A stretch of DNA of 64,000 nucleotides. Origin: Acanthornis magna. Lineage: Eukaryota > Chordata > Aves > Passeriformes > Acanthizidae. The stretch lies in contig JAWUZG010000159.1 of assembly GCA_036785705.1 (NCBI GenBank), positions 4,464,001-4,528,000 on the forward strand. The letters are read 5' to 3'. Of the stretch, positions 37,001 to 49,600 are shown piece by piece (position 1 is the first letter of the stretch; every line of letters begins with the position of its first letter). Made by a program: the position numbers and the translations under genes. Below the pieces are notes generated by a model that was not told where the DNA came from, did not search any database, and worked only from the letters and a program-made list of their open reading frames with translations.

Positions 37001-40000
37001 CAATTGTTTGTTTGTTTTCTCTTAGAGAGATCCTAGACATTTATCTTCCAACATGGCACATTTTATCTGAGACAGCGCAGGAACACGTCCCATTTTTAGA
37101 ATATCAGTACGTTTCCATAAATAGAGCTGTACCTTATGAGATCAAAATAAAATAGTGATAAAAATGGAGTGCATTTGAAAAGCATCAATTCCACCTTTTT
37201 AGAATGTTTGACTCCAGATTTGCAGAAACTGTTCTCTGCAGAAGTTCCCATTTTAGGGTGTGATACTTTTGAGCTTCTCTTAAGTTTCTTATTAGAACAA
37301 AGTTTGTGAGGTTGTCATTGCTGCACTTCCCTCCATTGTCTTAAAGAACATCTATTCATTTACTTTATTTATTTATTTATTATGCAAAATAAGTGTCCAG
37401 TGAGTAATTGCACTTCCACTTCAAAAGAACAGCCAGGGTTACCTCGCTGAGACTTAAGCTCATCATTTGGGTTTTGCAGGTTTTTATAGTGTCGAGTAAA
37501 TGAAATGAACATGAGCCAAGTGAATGGCGAGTTCGCCAGTTTTCACCAGAAAATTCTGGTCATCACAGTTTCAGAATCTGGTCTGTATGGTCAAAAAAAG
37601 GAGAAGCTGAAGTTCATTATTTAAAGGTCATTTTTGCTTCTTCATGGAATATGTAATTCTTGGGATAAACAATAGTTATGTAGTCCACAGAAATCCTCTA
37701 AGTCTCGGCAGGAAGGAAGGAATCAGATAAGTGGCCCCAGTCAGGAAACACCACCAGTGTCAGGCAGTGGATTCTGTCTTGGTTGAGAAAAATTCAACCA
37801 TTTTGGAGACTTCTGAACACTTTCTCTAGTGAAAATGGATAATTTCTGTGATCAGCTATGCTCTTTGCTGAATTTTCTGAGATTTTTGTCCACTTATGCA
37901 AGCGTGCACTGACAGATCATAATAAAATAATAACATAAAGTTTTCCATTATTGCCAAAATTTCCTTTTTAAACTAATGTACAATTGTGGGAAAATGGAGT
38001 CATAAGTGGAGTACATAAGTACAGGATTGATATTTTGCTACCTCTTTAAAAGGTATTTCGTAGATAGAATTGAGAGAAGCACTATAAAATTGAGATACGT
38101 AATGTCTTTAATAATACAGACATATAGACATTATTTCCTCAGTAAATCTTCTGGGTCTCTTGGAGGAGTTGTATTTCTCAGACATGACATGAGTCAGACG
38201 CTACGAGCGCTGCGGCAAATTCCAGGCAATCCATTTCGGATGTCACACCACGTTCCTCACTCCTTGTCCCCTCCAAGGTGAACACAAGTGTCATCAGCAA
38301 GTGCTTTGTGAAGGTGTCTGGCAGTGCTGGCAGGTAAATAATTTTTTTAAGCCCAAGTTAACAGCCCATGTAATCATGAGCATCAATCTGACTTGTGCAG
38401 AGGCAGCTGCTGTGCCCGGTGTGCTCTGGTAAGGAGTTCAAAACGAAAAAGACAAATGGGAGCACCAGACTGGCACGGCAAGAGGGTCCAGAAGGAGGAA
38501 GGAGGGGTTATAAACCCCAAAGTGTGAGACACAGAGGGGCTATGAGAAAAATTTGCTGGCCCTGTGCAAAAGGAATGGAAGCTATCACAGGCCTCACAGG
38601 TTTGTAGGTGGCTGTTCAGATAATTCTTCTAAAATTGCTGGAAGAGCTATAACACTCCTTTCAGAGAGACAAAAATAGCAAAAAATATCTGAGATGCTGA
38701 AGTTGTGTACAAGAAATCTCTGTAGCTGCAAATGCCTTTCAACCTTTTTGATATCCACATCAGCTGTGGGCCTGGATAAGTTTTTGGGGCAACCAGAGCC
38801 TGATCTGCAGAACAATCTCAGCTCCTGTCTGTTCAGAACGGTTCCTTTCGGTCCTAACTAACTTTTGGGAGTGTCAGCCACTAAAGAATGAATCTCCCTG
38901 GACATTCCAAAAGGCCTGGCATAAACCACATGGCAAATCCTGATATTTCTGTCAGTGGAGATGCTGTGACACATCTCACAGAGCAGCTTGAGGAATCTTC
39001 CATCACTGCTACAAGAGGTTCCTTCGGCACCAGGCACAGTGCTCAGGGTTATGTTCTGTGATCAGACAGGTCCTAGTGACAGTCTGTGGCTGTGGATAGA
39101 TTCATTAGATCTTCCAGTGTGTTTTTGCAATAAATTGTATTTTTAAAAATACAATTTTTTATTTCCTGCTGAGCCCTAATGCATTGCTCTAAGGACCACT
39201 CACATTTAATTAAGGAGCTTTTTCTCCTTTGTGCTACCTTTGAGTAGCAGAGTCTTCCTGTCCTTAGACCAAAGACCCCATGAGCACCTCATGTCCTTTT
39301 GGGGGATTTAGACACCTCCCACACCTTCTCCCAGCACTACATGAAGGCTTGAAATCCCTCACACTGCTTAGAGAGTGCATTCCTCTGCACTTCAGATGAC
39401 TTTTCACTGCTTTGCCTTCAGCAGAACTGCAGAGCTTCTGTCTCTTCCTGCAGCCCATCAGAGCTGCAGCTTGTGTGGCTTTTCCAAGTGAGTGATGGCT
39501 CAGGGCTGTCACTCGAAGGATGTATTACTCAGGGTATTTGCATCTTGAGCTGGACTGACACGAAGATGAAAAGGAGGCTTGGTTGCTCGGCCAGCTTTTG
39601 TTTTATAATTTAAAAGAGTTTTTGTATTCATGCATAGCATCCCTGTTGCAGAGTGTCTCTATTTCATCCAGAAGCTGGAAAAAATTATGGCTCCCAGATC
39701 CCACATTTTCTTTAAAATACTGTTTAATAATCACATTCAGGACAATGATAAAGAATAATTAAAAATCTATTTCTTATTGACCATTTGTAGTTTAAAACTA
39801 TTTCAATAGTAGGATAAACCAAGCATATGGAAAATATAAGACAAATTAGTTTTGCCACGCTGACTGCAAGTCCTCTAGGTCAAATACTTCACATGTCAGA
39901 AGGCAGTAAAATTTTTCACAGGTGTTTGTTTTCTGCTTGGAAGACAGGTCCCTAAAACCAGTCCAGATTCATGTTTTGAGAAATCCAGCGACTCCAGCAT

Positions 40001-43000
40001 CAAGAGCTTTGAGACCATCGAGGCCATTTTGAAAGGCATTGGTTTAGTTTTAACAAACCGTGAGGAAATGCCCCCAGTCAGTCATTCCTTGTCCTGCAGG
40101 AGAGCTCCGAGGGTCTGCTCAGGCTCCCGTGTGCTGTGAGTACACAGCGAAACGTGATCCATACAAAAAAACAGGTTGGTGTAAATTCAATAACAAACTT
40201 ATCACTTTCCCCAATGTTCTATCAGCAACTTGCACGTTTTTGCAGACGCTCCCCCAAAGCCTGCTTGGCACCGAGCACACAAACACAGGGAGCAGCAGAC
40301 GGCACCAGCAGGTGTCTCCATGAAATCCTGCTCCTGCAGAGATTTCCAAAAGCAATTGTGCTGCCATACCTTTGATCTTTTCCCCAACCAAAAGCGTGTT
40401 GTGGGTTTGTTTTGTCTTTTTTTTTTTTTTCTCTCTTCCAATCCGTTCCACAGACACAAATGCATTTTGCAGAATTTCTGCCCTGCGTGTTTTTCATCTG
40501 CCATGAGGTATTTGAAACCTGACTGGCAAGGCTTCCATTCTTGCCTATACACCAATTATTTACTTGAATCTTCCATTCTTCAAGTCTTATCACATGGCTC
40601 TGAATTTTAACACGAGGTCTCAAACTCCTCATCAACCTCCTGTAGCTGAGTGGCAGAGCCGGCTTTAAGCCTTCAAAAACCAAGTAGACATTTGGAATTT
40701 AGAAATTTTGTCTCATGAATTAACATGAATGCCAAGCCAGATCATCAGCTGACCAATATAGACATACAGGTTTTACTAACAAAAATAAATACTACACATT
40801 CCTGCATACTGAAAACCTTCAAGTACTTACACAAAAACATATGTCTGGTGGTACACGTTAGGTGTGCCATCTGTCCTGCTACCTTGTTAGCAAATACAAA
40901 GATGCAATATCTGCTGAAAAACATTTACCATCTGAAGTGAATAAAGAAATTATGGTGATGCTGTGGAAGAGAAGTTTGTCCACACAGAAGGAAAATCAGT
41001 TTGCGAGCACAGGGGATGACAATGTTTCTCCTGTGTCGTGCATCTCTCTCTTCCCACAGCGAGGGCAACCTGTCTGCCCACGTTTCCATAATGAATTCAG
41101 AAAGAAGAATGGGGATTAAGGTTTGTTTTTAAAATGAGGTTGTTACAGAGGTTCTTCAAGCCTCGTTCTTGGTGATGATATTATTTTATTTGTTTCTGTT
41201 CCTTTGTATTTGTCACGGCAATGAGGAGTCCATTTTTTAATTGAAACAAGCGGATTTGAAGAAGGACCTTCTGGGCTGCTTTTAAGCAGCTGCTGCCATT
41301 GCCAGAGAGATCTGGAAAATGTCTTCCCAAGAGGAAGGCAGAATGTAGTCCATGGGATAAAGAAAGAAATAAGTGGTCCTTCAGAAGGCGTTCTGGTAAG
41401 AACTGCGCCATAATAGGAAAAATGTGACAGCACCCAGGATGGAAAGGGAGGTAATGTTCCAGATGGCAGGGCATGCAAATGCGTTTCTCATGCTTGTAGG
41501 CACCACAGTAATTCTCATTTTTTAATCCAGAAAGAATAGTCACATCATTTCCTTCCGTGGCAAAAAGCTGACTCGGTAACAGACCTTGTGCTGCCGCTCA
41601 GGGTCACACACTCACACAGGCTTGTCCTTTCTCTCTTGTCCTGCCCTCCTGCCCTGCCCTTTCCCCATCAGCAGGAGCCCAGGTCACTTCCCAAGGCCCT
41701 TCCCTTCCCGAGCTCTGGTGAGCCCTGGCGTGCTGCTCCTGCTTCCCCAATTAGAGCCTCTCCTGCAGCATCTCCTGTCACTCACTGCCCTGCCAGTGGG
41801 GTTGCTCCCAGCAATGCCAGCCCGACAAAGAGCACACAAACTGCCTAATGCTTGCCAGCAGCTGGAGCGAGGCTGAGGCTCAGGAACCCTTTCAAGTGTT
41901 TCAGGCATTTCTGAAATATTCACATAGCCAAGGACAAATCGCCGCACACGTACGCGAGCGGCAAAGTGACATCCGAGTTCCCCCTTTGGTACCAGCTGTA
42001 GCCCATCGCTGTGCCAGCGGCACGGATGTTCACTAATTGAATGGAAAGCTTTGGGACTTCCCCGTGCACCTTCTCCTGCTTGGGAAGCAGAGCCAGGCGA
42101 GCACATTCCACTGCCCAGCCTGTCCCAGCTCCTCAGCTCAGCCCCACAGCCCAGGAGGAGCCAGGGCTGCTGCCCAGCCCACGGACACTGCAGGGCCCCA
42201 TCCCTGCCATGTGCTATTCCAGAGGAGGAGAAACGGCTGGGCTGCATTTCAGAGGCACGAATTAATCATTCTTGGAAGGGAAGGAAAACAAAAGCGTCTC
42301 TGAAGAACCCCACCTGCAGACACTTCACACAGGTTCTCCTTCCAAGCACAAAGGAGATGTTCCCTCCCTGTTCCTGCTGCTGCAGCTCCACAGTGCTTTT
42401 AACTTGCCAATTTACAGCTGCAGCACCAACTTTTGATTTCATTTTCTCAGAAGTGCTGGATGAGAAAAAAGTGTCTCCTACCTTACCAAGACTGACTTTG
42501 ACTCTCTAACCTGATATTAAGGGCTGACACGTTCATTTCTTCCTACATTGTTTAGAATTTCCTGATGATAGACTCCCTAACTAGAACATAAATTCTGGAG
42601 ATGGGGTGCTGGAGTTGTACATCACACGCTGTTTAACACTGACACAAAATCCTTCATCTTCAAGAATGCAAATTTCCTGCAGATATATGATCCAGTTTAT
42701 GTGTGTGCATACTGAAACCCACAAAATAGTTGAGTCATAGCTTCAAAAATCCATTCCAAAAGTTTAAAAAAATTAATCCCCATTGCCAGTTTCCTGTCCT
42801 AACAAGCATTTATGATTCCCAACATTTATTTAAATCTGTGTTATAGTACAGTGTTTTAAATGTAGAGGTGAAGCTGTGTTCCAGTACATAATGTTATAGT
42901 TATTCCAGTATGAAATCTACTACCCATAAAAAAAACCTTTGCATTAGAGGACATCAAAAAGTGCTCTTCACTCTTGGATTCTGCATTTCCTTTAAGCCAT

Positions 43001-43554
43001 TTGCAGTGGCCTTGTGGATCACAGGTGGGTGACAGTGTGGGCACCTTCATCTTGTCCATTCTCCTCTTCTGATTATCAGGGATATTTTTACCATTCTTAT
43101 CACATGTGTTCTAAATTATTCAGTGATGATTCCACTGTATCCTTAGGCAATCTGTTCCCTTACCAACATTTGGAAACTGACTCTGTTCATTTTCCCTTCA
43201 TAAAGGTGAAATGCTACATTTCTTGTCCTGGTCTCTATACACAGGGAGAACAATTTGGTGATAACATATTTGAAATATCTTTTTGTCCTCATCTCTCCCT
43301 CAGTCTTCTCTTTGCTTCAGCAAAGCAGTCCAGGTGTTTTGTTCACATCTGCTGCCATTTTAGTCCCTCTTCTCTGACTTCATTTTCTCAACAGCTTTCC
43401 CAAAGCATGAATTTCAGATCCAGAGATAGTTTACTTCAGCTGAAGCAAACAAATAATTACTGCCTGTATTTTACCAAGATTGTATTATTGTATTTATTTT
43501 ATACTTTTCTGTAATAGCATGGCCTTGTTGACTGCCACAGTTTATGGTGGCAGT
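34056..43554. other. Non-coding intergenic sequence
   Basis: No supported gene. An imperfect hairpin around CCCAGGAGAA lies at about 34704-34775. A TTTA run lies at 37364-37380, and a perfect 26-bp palindrome at 39132-39157. A GC-richer block at 41590-42260 has long frames on both strands (up to 187 codons) without domains. Within it, 41935-42040 keeps dense CpGs (ATCGCCGCACACGTACGCGA) and is an enhancer candidate. Confidence 0.65.
39132..39157. repeat. Perfect 26-bp palindrome
   Basis: AAATTGTATTTTT is followed immediately by its exact reverse complement. It is AT-only at the centre and could extrude as a cruciform. No flanking element is evident. Confidence 0.9.
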
Positions 43555-43612
43555 TATATATATGTGTGTATATATATATATATCTATATATATATACGCA
43601 TATATATATTTA
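43555..43612. repeat. TA/TG dinucleotide microsatellite
   Basis: About 58 bp of mostly TA dinucleotides with short TGTGTG, TATC and TACGCA interruptions. Confidence 0.95.
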
Positions 43613-46600
43613 GTCCACTATAGCTCCCGCAAACCTGCATTATGATTCATGTTACATATTTTTCTGACTACAGTATTTAGCAATTATTCAATTGGATTTG
43701 ATCTTGTGTCTGTCCTGTATCTGGTTTACCAACCATTCACAGAAAACCTCGTGATGAGAAGGGGTAGGATTCATAATGCTCCACATGATCACATTTGCTA
43801 AGGAGAGGAAATGGGTTCTGCAATGCTGCACCTGACAGGAAAAGCTTTGGATTTGCATTCCAGACCTCTTAGTAGCTCCTTTTAGAATAATACTTGAAAT
43901 GAGGAAAACAATAAATATTAAATGCTAATAGAAAGTGTTGCAAATTATTTGGGGGAATGTGGCTCCTAGACTGGTTGGATTTATAGCAATGTCAATATGT
44001 GAGGGATTTTTAAGCATCGTTATATACTGTATTCCTGTTGATGCTTCTCCACTTATTGCTGTGGTAATACATTTGGCACAAGGGACATATATAATGCTAA
44101 CATTTCTATGATATACATACCCAATAAAAGCTTTTTCAATTTCATTATTTTGACAGGCAGATTCCATTAATACATCCACAACAATAAAGTTCCTTTTCTT
44201 CAGGATCTAAGAGAAGGGAGTTATTAAAAATTACAGACAATACCCCTATACACTTAATCTCTCCAAATTCACTTTACAATTGCTGTCAACATCAATAATG
44301 TCAGACAGTATAATCAGGTTTGTATAAAACATCAGAACTTGTATATTTTCCAAATGGGATTTGTTTCCCCATCTAATAATGCAGCTGTTTTGGTTTGGGG
44401 CTTTTTCTGAAGTTTGTTTTTTTGTCAGAAGATGATGCTCCCAAATGCCTGTGGAGAACACAAGCGCTGTGAGACAGCTAAGCTGCAGCTCCTTCAGCTC
44501 ATCCTCAACCTTGGCCCACCTCTCCATTCCAAACCCCACATCATAAATAACGAGAGGAGGAGGGAGAGGGGACAGCTCCCACAATCCATGTCCCTTTTCA
44601 GCTGTCACAGGCTGCGTGTGAGTCGCCAGAAGCACCAGGGCTTCCCCCCTGGCCAGTGGCAAATTGCTGCAAGCAATTCCTGAGCACTCGTTTGTTTGTA
44701 CCAGCCATTTACCCCTTGGTGTAAAATGGAAATTAAAATCATTTCTGTGGACAAATAGCATTGCCAGTAATTTTTCCCTGGTTTAGTGTGGATTTTGAAG
44801 GATGTTTGTTGCCCTGTTATTAGGTTTGGTGTTTCCCGTGCATGAGAAGCATTCTCATCACTGTCAAGAAAAGGATGCTGCAGGTCCAGCTGCTGTGGTA
44901 GAATTCTGAAATGCAGCTACAGCTTGGGGAATTCAGATCCTGCTAATTTCAATACAGGGAGAAATTGAATCCTTTTGAAATCCCCATTTTCATTAAGACA
45001 TTCTGGGAAAAAAAATCACAATATCTTCATGTGCATTGCTCTTAAATCAAACTACGCCTAGTGATTTAATCTTTATTTCCGTTGATATTACCTTTTCAAT
45101 ATCGGTATCCACTCTCATTGTGACCAACCTTGCATGTAATGTTTATAAAATCAGTTTCTCTCATGCCTTTGAAAAAAACAACAGTGTGCACCCCCTTTCA
45201 TGCCAGACTTATCAGTTAATCTATCAAACAAAATACAATTTATTTTTTCCATTAGGTTCCTGGAAAGTCAAGCTAAGTGAGAGCAACTGGAATTTGTTGC
45301 TGGACTCTGCTATGTTTTTCCAACAATTCTAGGAGTTGTCAGGCAACGATTGCTAAGATACAGAAGCATTTGTATCTTAAATCTGAAGTGGTTGAAATTG
45401 GGAAGTGGCTCATACACTGCTCAGTGTTGTCTGTACAACAGGTTTCCAACAGCGTGTTGTTAATTGTGATTGCTTATCAGCACCCACTCAGGTGGAACAA
45501 AGGGCTTTTCTCCTTTTATATTCTGGTGCTGTCTAAATTTATTGCAAGTGTCTCTGACAGGAGAGGCACAGCAGAGGGTGATGCAGTGCTGGAGCAGTGA
45601 CACGCCGATAACACACGTGTGCCACGAGTTTCAGGGAGCGGTGACCCTGCTCCCAGCACAGCCTGGGCTCCAGGCACACTCTGATCTCTTTTTTTCAGTG
45701 CCCAGTTTGTAAACCCTCAGACAGACACCTCGGAGTGGCGTGTAGGGATATAGATCACAAGGGTGACTGCACTCGTTGACAGGACACTAATTAAATTGAT
45801 CCGCAGTTAGTGATTACATATTCTGAGCGGTTAATTTTGCGAGTGGGGAGATTGGCTGCCTTCTGTCTCCTGGTGAAAGAGGCACGGGCAGCGTCTGCTC
45901 CTCCAGACCCCGAGTGCCACCTGCTGTGCAGCCACAGCCTGGGAGCTCCAGGAGTTCTGCCTTCACCTGGGCACACCTGAGCGCAGACATCCTCTGCAGC
46001 AACGCCGAGCCAGCGCCTTAGCTCTGACCTAAAATATGCAAAACATCTCTCAGAACAGACAGAAAACAGACTGAAATGTCTATGCGAGGGTATGGGAATT
46101 TGGGAAAGCAGTGGTTCTGTCAGCTGCCTGCATGGTCATGAGAGTGTTTGAATAAAGAGAGGTTCAGGGAATCTAAAAGGCACTTGGTGTTTTGCTAAAG
46201 GTTCTGTAGGTATGCTGTGGTCAAACCTTGATTAGGACCAGAAACTAAAAGCAGTGAAGTAGTTGAATGTGTTGATATTTAGAAAAATAAAACCTGTTTA
46301 AATTTCTGATAATCATCTCAGTAAACTATAGCAAGGAAAAGAGATTATAAAAACACCTCAAAATCTCTTTACCAAGAGAAACTTTACGGTCACTTCTCAG
46401 AAAACGTGTTTTGTGGAGGTTCAACAAACCCTTAAGTGACAAACACTAGAAGAACTCTGTCAGAAGCAGCTGGATTTAATACTGTATTTAATATTCCGTA
46501 ATACGCCAGACAGAGCTATCATTTTGCATCCTTAGAAACAGCGCCGTTCTCTCAGCGAGACGGAGAACAATACAGAAATAACAGTGAGAGGGTTTCTCGA

Positions 46601-49600
46601 CAAACTGCTCCCAAAGGGGTTATGCAAATGCACAGTGCTCCTTTCTGCACAGCAAAATGGCATCTCCGTGCCGAAAGGAGACAGCCACCACCTCTCTGAT
46701 GGGTGGGACGGGACAAAGGGACTCCAACCAAAAGGCAGAGATGCTGAAGTTTGACTAAAACCAAAACAAATTCAAGAATAGTCCATTGTGCTTTGAATTT
46801 CACTCCAGCGGGAGGTTAGAAGCTGAAAATGTACTTCAAAATGGTTCCATGGAAAACTTTGCAACTGTTCTACAAGAGGGATTTGCCTGTAAGCAAAATG
46901 ATACAGATTTGCCTTCCTCGCTTAGAGCCAGCCAACATAGAATTAATAATATGATTTTTCTTACTCCAGAGAGCTTCGATTCAGATAGTTGGCAACAAAA
47001 AAATTAAACAAGAGAAATTAAGAAGTAAAAACAGTTCAAGGTCAAAAGATTTTGCAAGTGATGAGCTGACACTGGAGTAATGTATATTGATCAGCACCTC
47101 ATGAACAAAGGATTTAGGCTGGATCTATACTTTATTGCAAACCTTTCTTTCAATCTATTAGATTTTAGTGTTTATAGACCAGGTTTGTAATTTAAGGGAA
47201 GGATTTAGGAGCCTAAAGGATGTAAGCACTCAGCTGTTTATGAAGTTCAATGGCATTTGAGTGTCTGACTCCCTCAGGCTCTAGCCTGAATTTGTAACTT
47301 ATTGACAATAGTTTTTCAGCTCAGGAAGCACAAAATGGTTGCCCTTTACAAAAACTGAATATTTTGTTTTGTAGCCATAACAATAATCAAGTCTGACTTC
47401 CAGGGACTATTTTGTGGTCAAAATGAGGATAACTTACACAAAGTACCTCAATGAAAACTTCAGCTCTGTGCACGTGGTGTGTAGGAAGTAAAGGTGACTT
47501 TAAGTAAGTAAAGTAAAGATGACTTTACTTCAGATTTACAGTTGAGGTTCTTGCCTAAAAGATAATATCACCTGCTCCAGCTTCTCACACCCCAAAATTT
47601 TTTATTCTTGTCTGCTCCCTGACCACATCTATTCAACAGACCTTCAGCTCAGGCCAGAAATGCTTCCTCGGCATCACTAACCTGGGCCTGATCCAAGGTT
47701 TATTCCCGGCTTGGCGTTGGTTTGATTCCAGAATCCCTCCCAGTCCATCATCCCAGCGCTGCTGTCCAGCCCTGAGAGCCTAAATTACATCTCAGGACAC
47801 AAACCCAAGGGCCGGGTGTGATGGAGATGGATCTGCAGAGCAGGGTAAAGATTCTGTTTGATTTGTGGGCTTTATAGGCAGATGTTGCAGGAGTCCAATC
47901 TAATAAACATCTGCACAAAAAGCTCTGTCCCTTCGCAAGGGAGCTCACTTGGGGTGAGGTCTGGACAAAACCAGCGCTGAGTGACATATCCTGCTGCCCC
48001 GAGAGCCATGGGGAGCCAAATAAAGCCTGGTTGGTGTCTCTCCACGTTAGATAAAGGATATTAAAGTTCAGAGCTGTCACTGCATAGCATTCCTTGACTT
48101 CTAAAATATCTGTTACAAAGTGCAAAGAGACAGTAGAGAAATGGGCAGGCCTTGCAATGGGGTCAAGATGAGGATGGATGAGGCTTTGATGAGAGTGTTT
48201 AATAAAGTCTCCGAGCTGCTCTTGTAACGCAATGCCTACAAACAGTGATTACTGCTTGTCTGAGGGTGTGAGCAGGGAAATTCTGAGGCAAAGTTAATTT
48301 ACATCTTAAAATAGTTTCCTCTTAAAAAACACACCATGGTAACAAAATTTCAGTATTGTAATGATTAATGTCACCACACTGCACTGACTCTGCTGCCTCG
48401 TAATTAAATTGAAGGTATTCAGTTGTATAGCACTCGAATATGATAATGGTTTATGTATTAACTCATTCACCTTGCAATTTCTTGACCTATTTTTCATTTT
48501 TAGAGGCACATAATGATGGAATGTATACAGTAGCACAGACTCTGAAAACACTCCTGAGTTGTCCCGGGGGAAGGAGAGACATTGGCTTTGCATAAGCCTT
48601 TCTTGAGCATTTAAAAAGAAAAAAAATCCCAATAATGACGCTCCTCTGCCATATTAAAATCACCTACATTGAAAGATCTCCGGATTTTAAATCAGTAGAT
48701 GTGTGTGTTTGGGTTTTCCACCTGTTTCTATGAATGTCTCACTCTGATGTTTGCCAAGTATCTTGCATGAACTATTTGAATGCCTAAAGTTACCCATCCA
48801 AGTTCAACAAGCTACTGAAATAAATCTCAAATTTTCAACTCCCACACTCTCCATTCAAGTCAAGCACAGGATTGTTTCACCCTCATCATGGTCTTGTTAG
48901 CAAATACCCACAACCTCATAGCAGGGTGTCACTTTTCCTCCTCTTATAACTGGTTTCTCTACATGAAAGCACAGACTATAAATAATATTGGATCTTTAGC
49001 TTAAAAAATGCATATCCTGATGAATATCCTGATGAATATTTATTCAGCACATTAAAAATGCCATCCACGCCTGGCTTTCATTTGCCTCATAAACCTGAAT
49101 ATTGCGAGAAACCTAAAGACAATATTTATTCAGCACAGCATCAGCTCAGGAAACTTCGTATTTCTGTTTAGGGTACTTCCTATTACTGCCCTGTCAAAAC
49201 ACTCCAGAATCTTTGGAAGTCTTTCTTTGAGACAGGAAGGACAGTTCCCATTTCACAGCTGGAGAGATGTAACAGGCAGATTTATGACATTTAATTTCCA
49301 CTAATTCCAATGGAGGTTGATGCTGAATAGTTTATTAAAATCCGGCTGCACGTCACTTGCCCGGGGTCACAGAGGAGCCTCACAAAGTGTGATTTTCAGA
49401 GCTGTGGATCAGCAGTGACCCTGCTGGAACAAAAACCTTCCTGATTTTCCCCTCGTGCCGTGGGTATTTCATTTTAAATACCATGACTGGGTGCCTACAG
49501 CAGCATTAGCTTAGGGTTTCAGCTCAGTGTGGAGCCAAACCATCCCATTATCCATCATCCCCTGGTGGTATTTGCTCTCTCGCTCTGCTTTGGAGCCACC

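Noticed and set aside
41684..42247. 187-codon minus-strand frame
   Set aside because: It overlaps similar-length plus-strand frames in a GC-rich block. Composition is proline/serine-biased low complexity with no recognisable family.
44246..44761. 171-codon minus-strand frame
   Set aside because: No family resemblance and no splice context. The composition looks like translated intergenic DNA.
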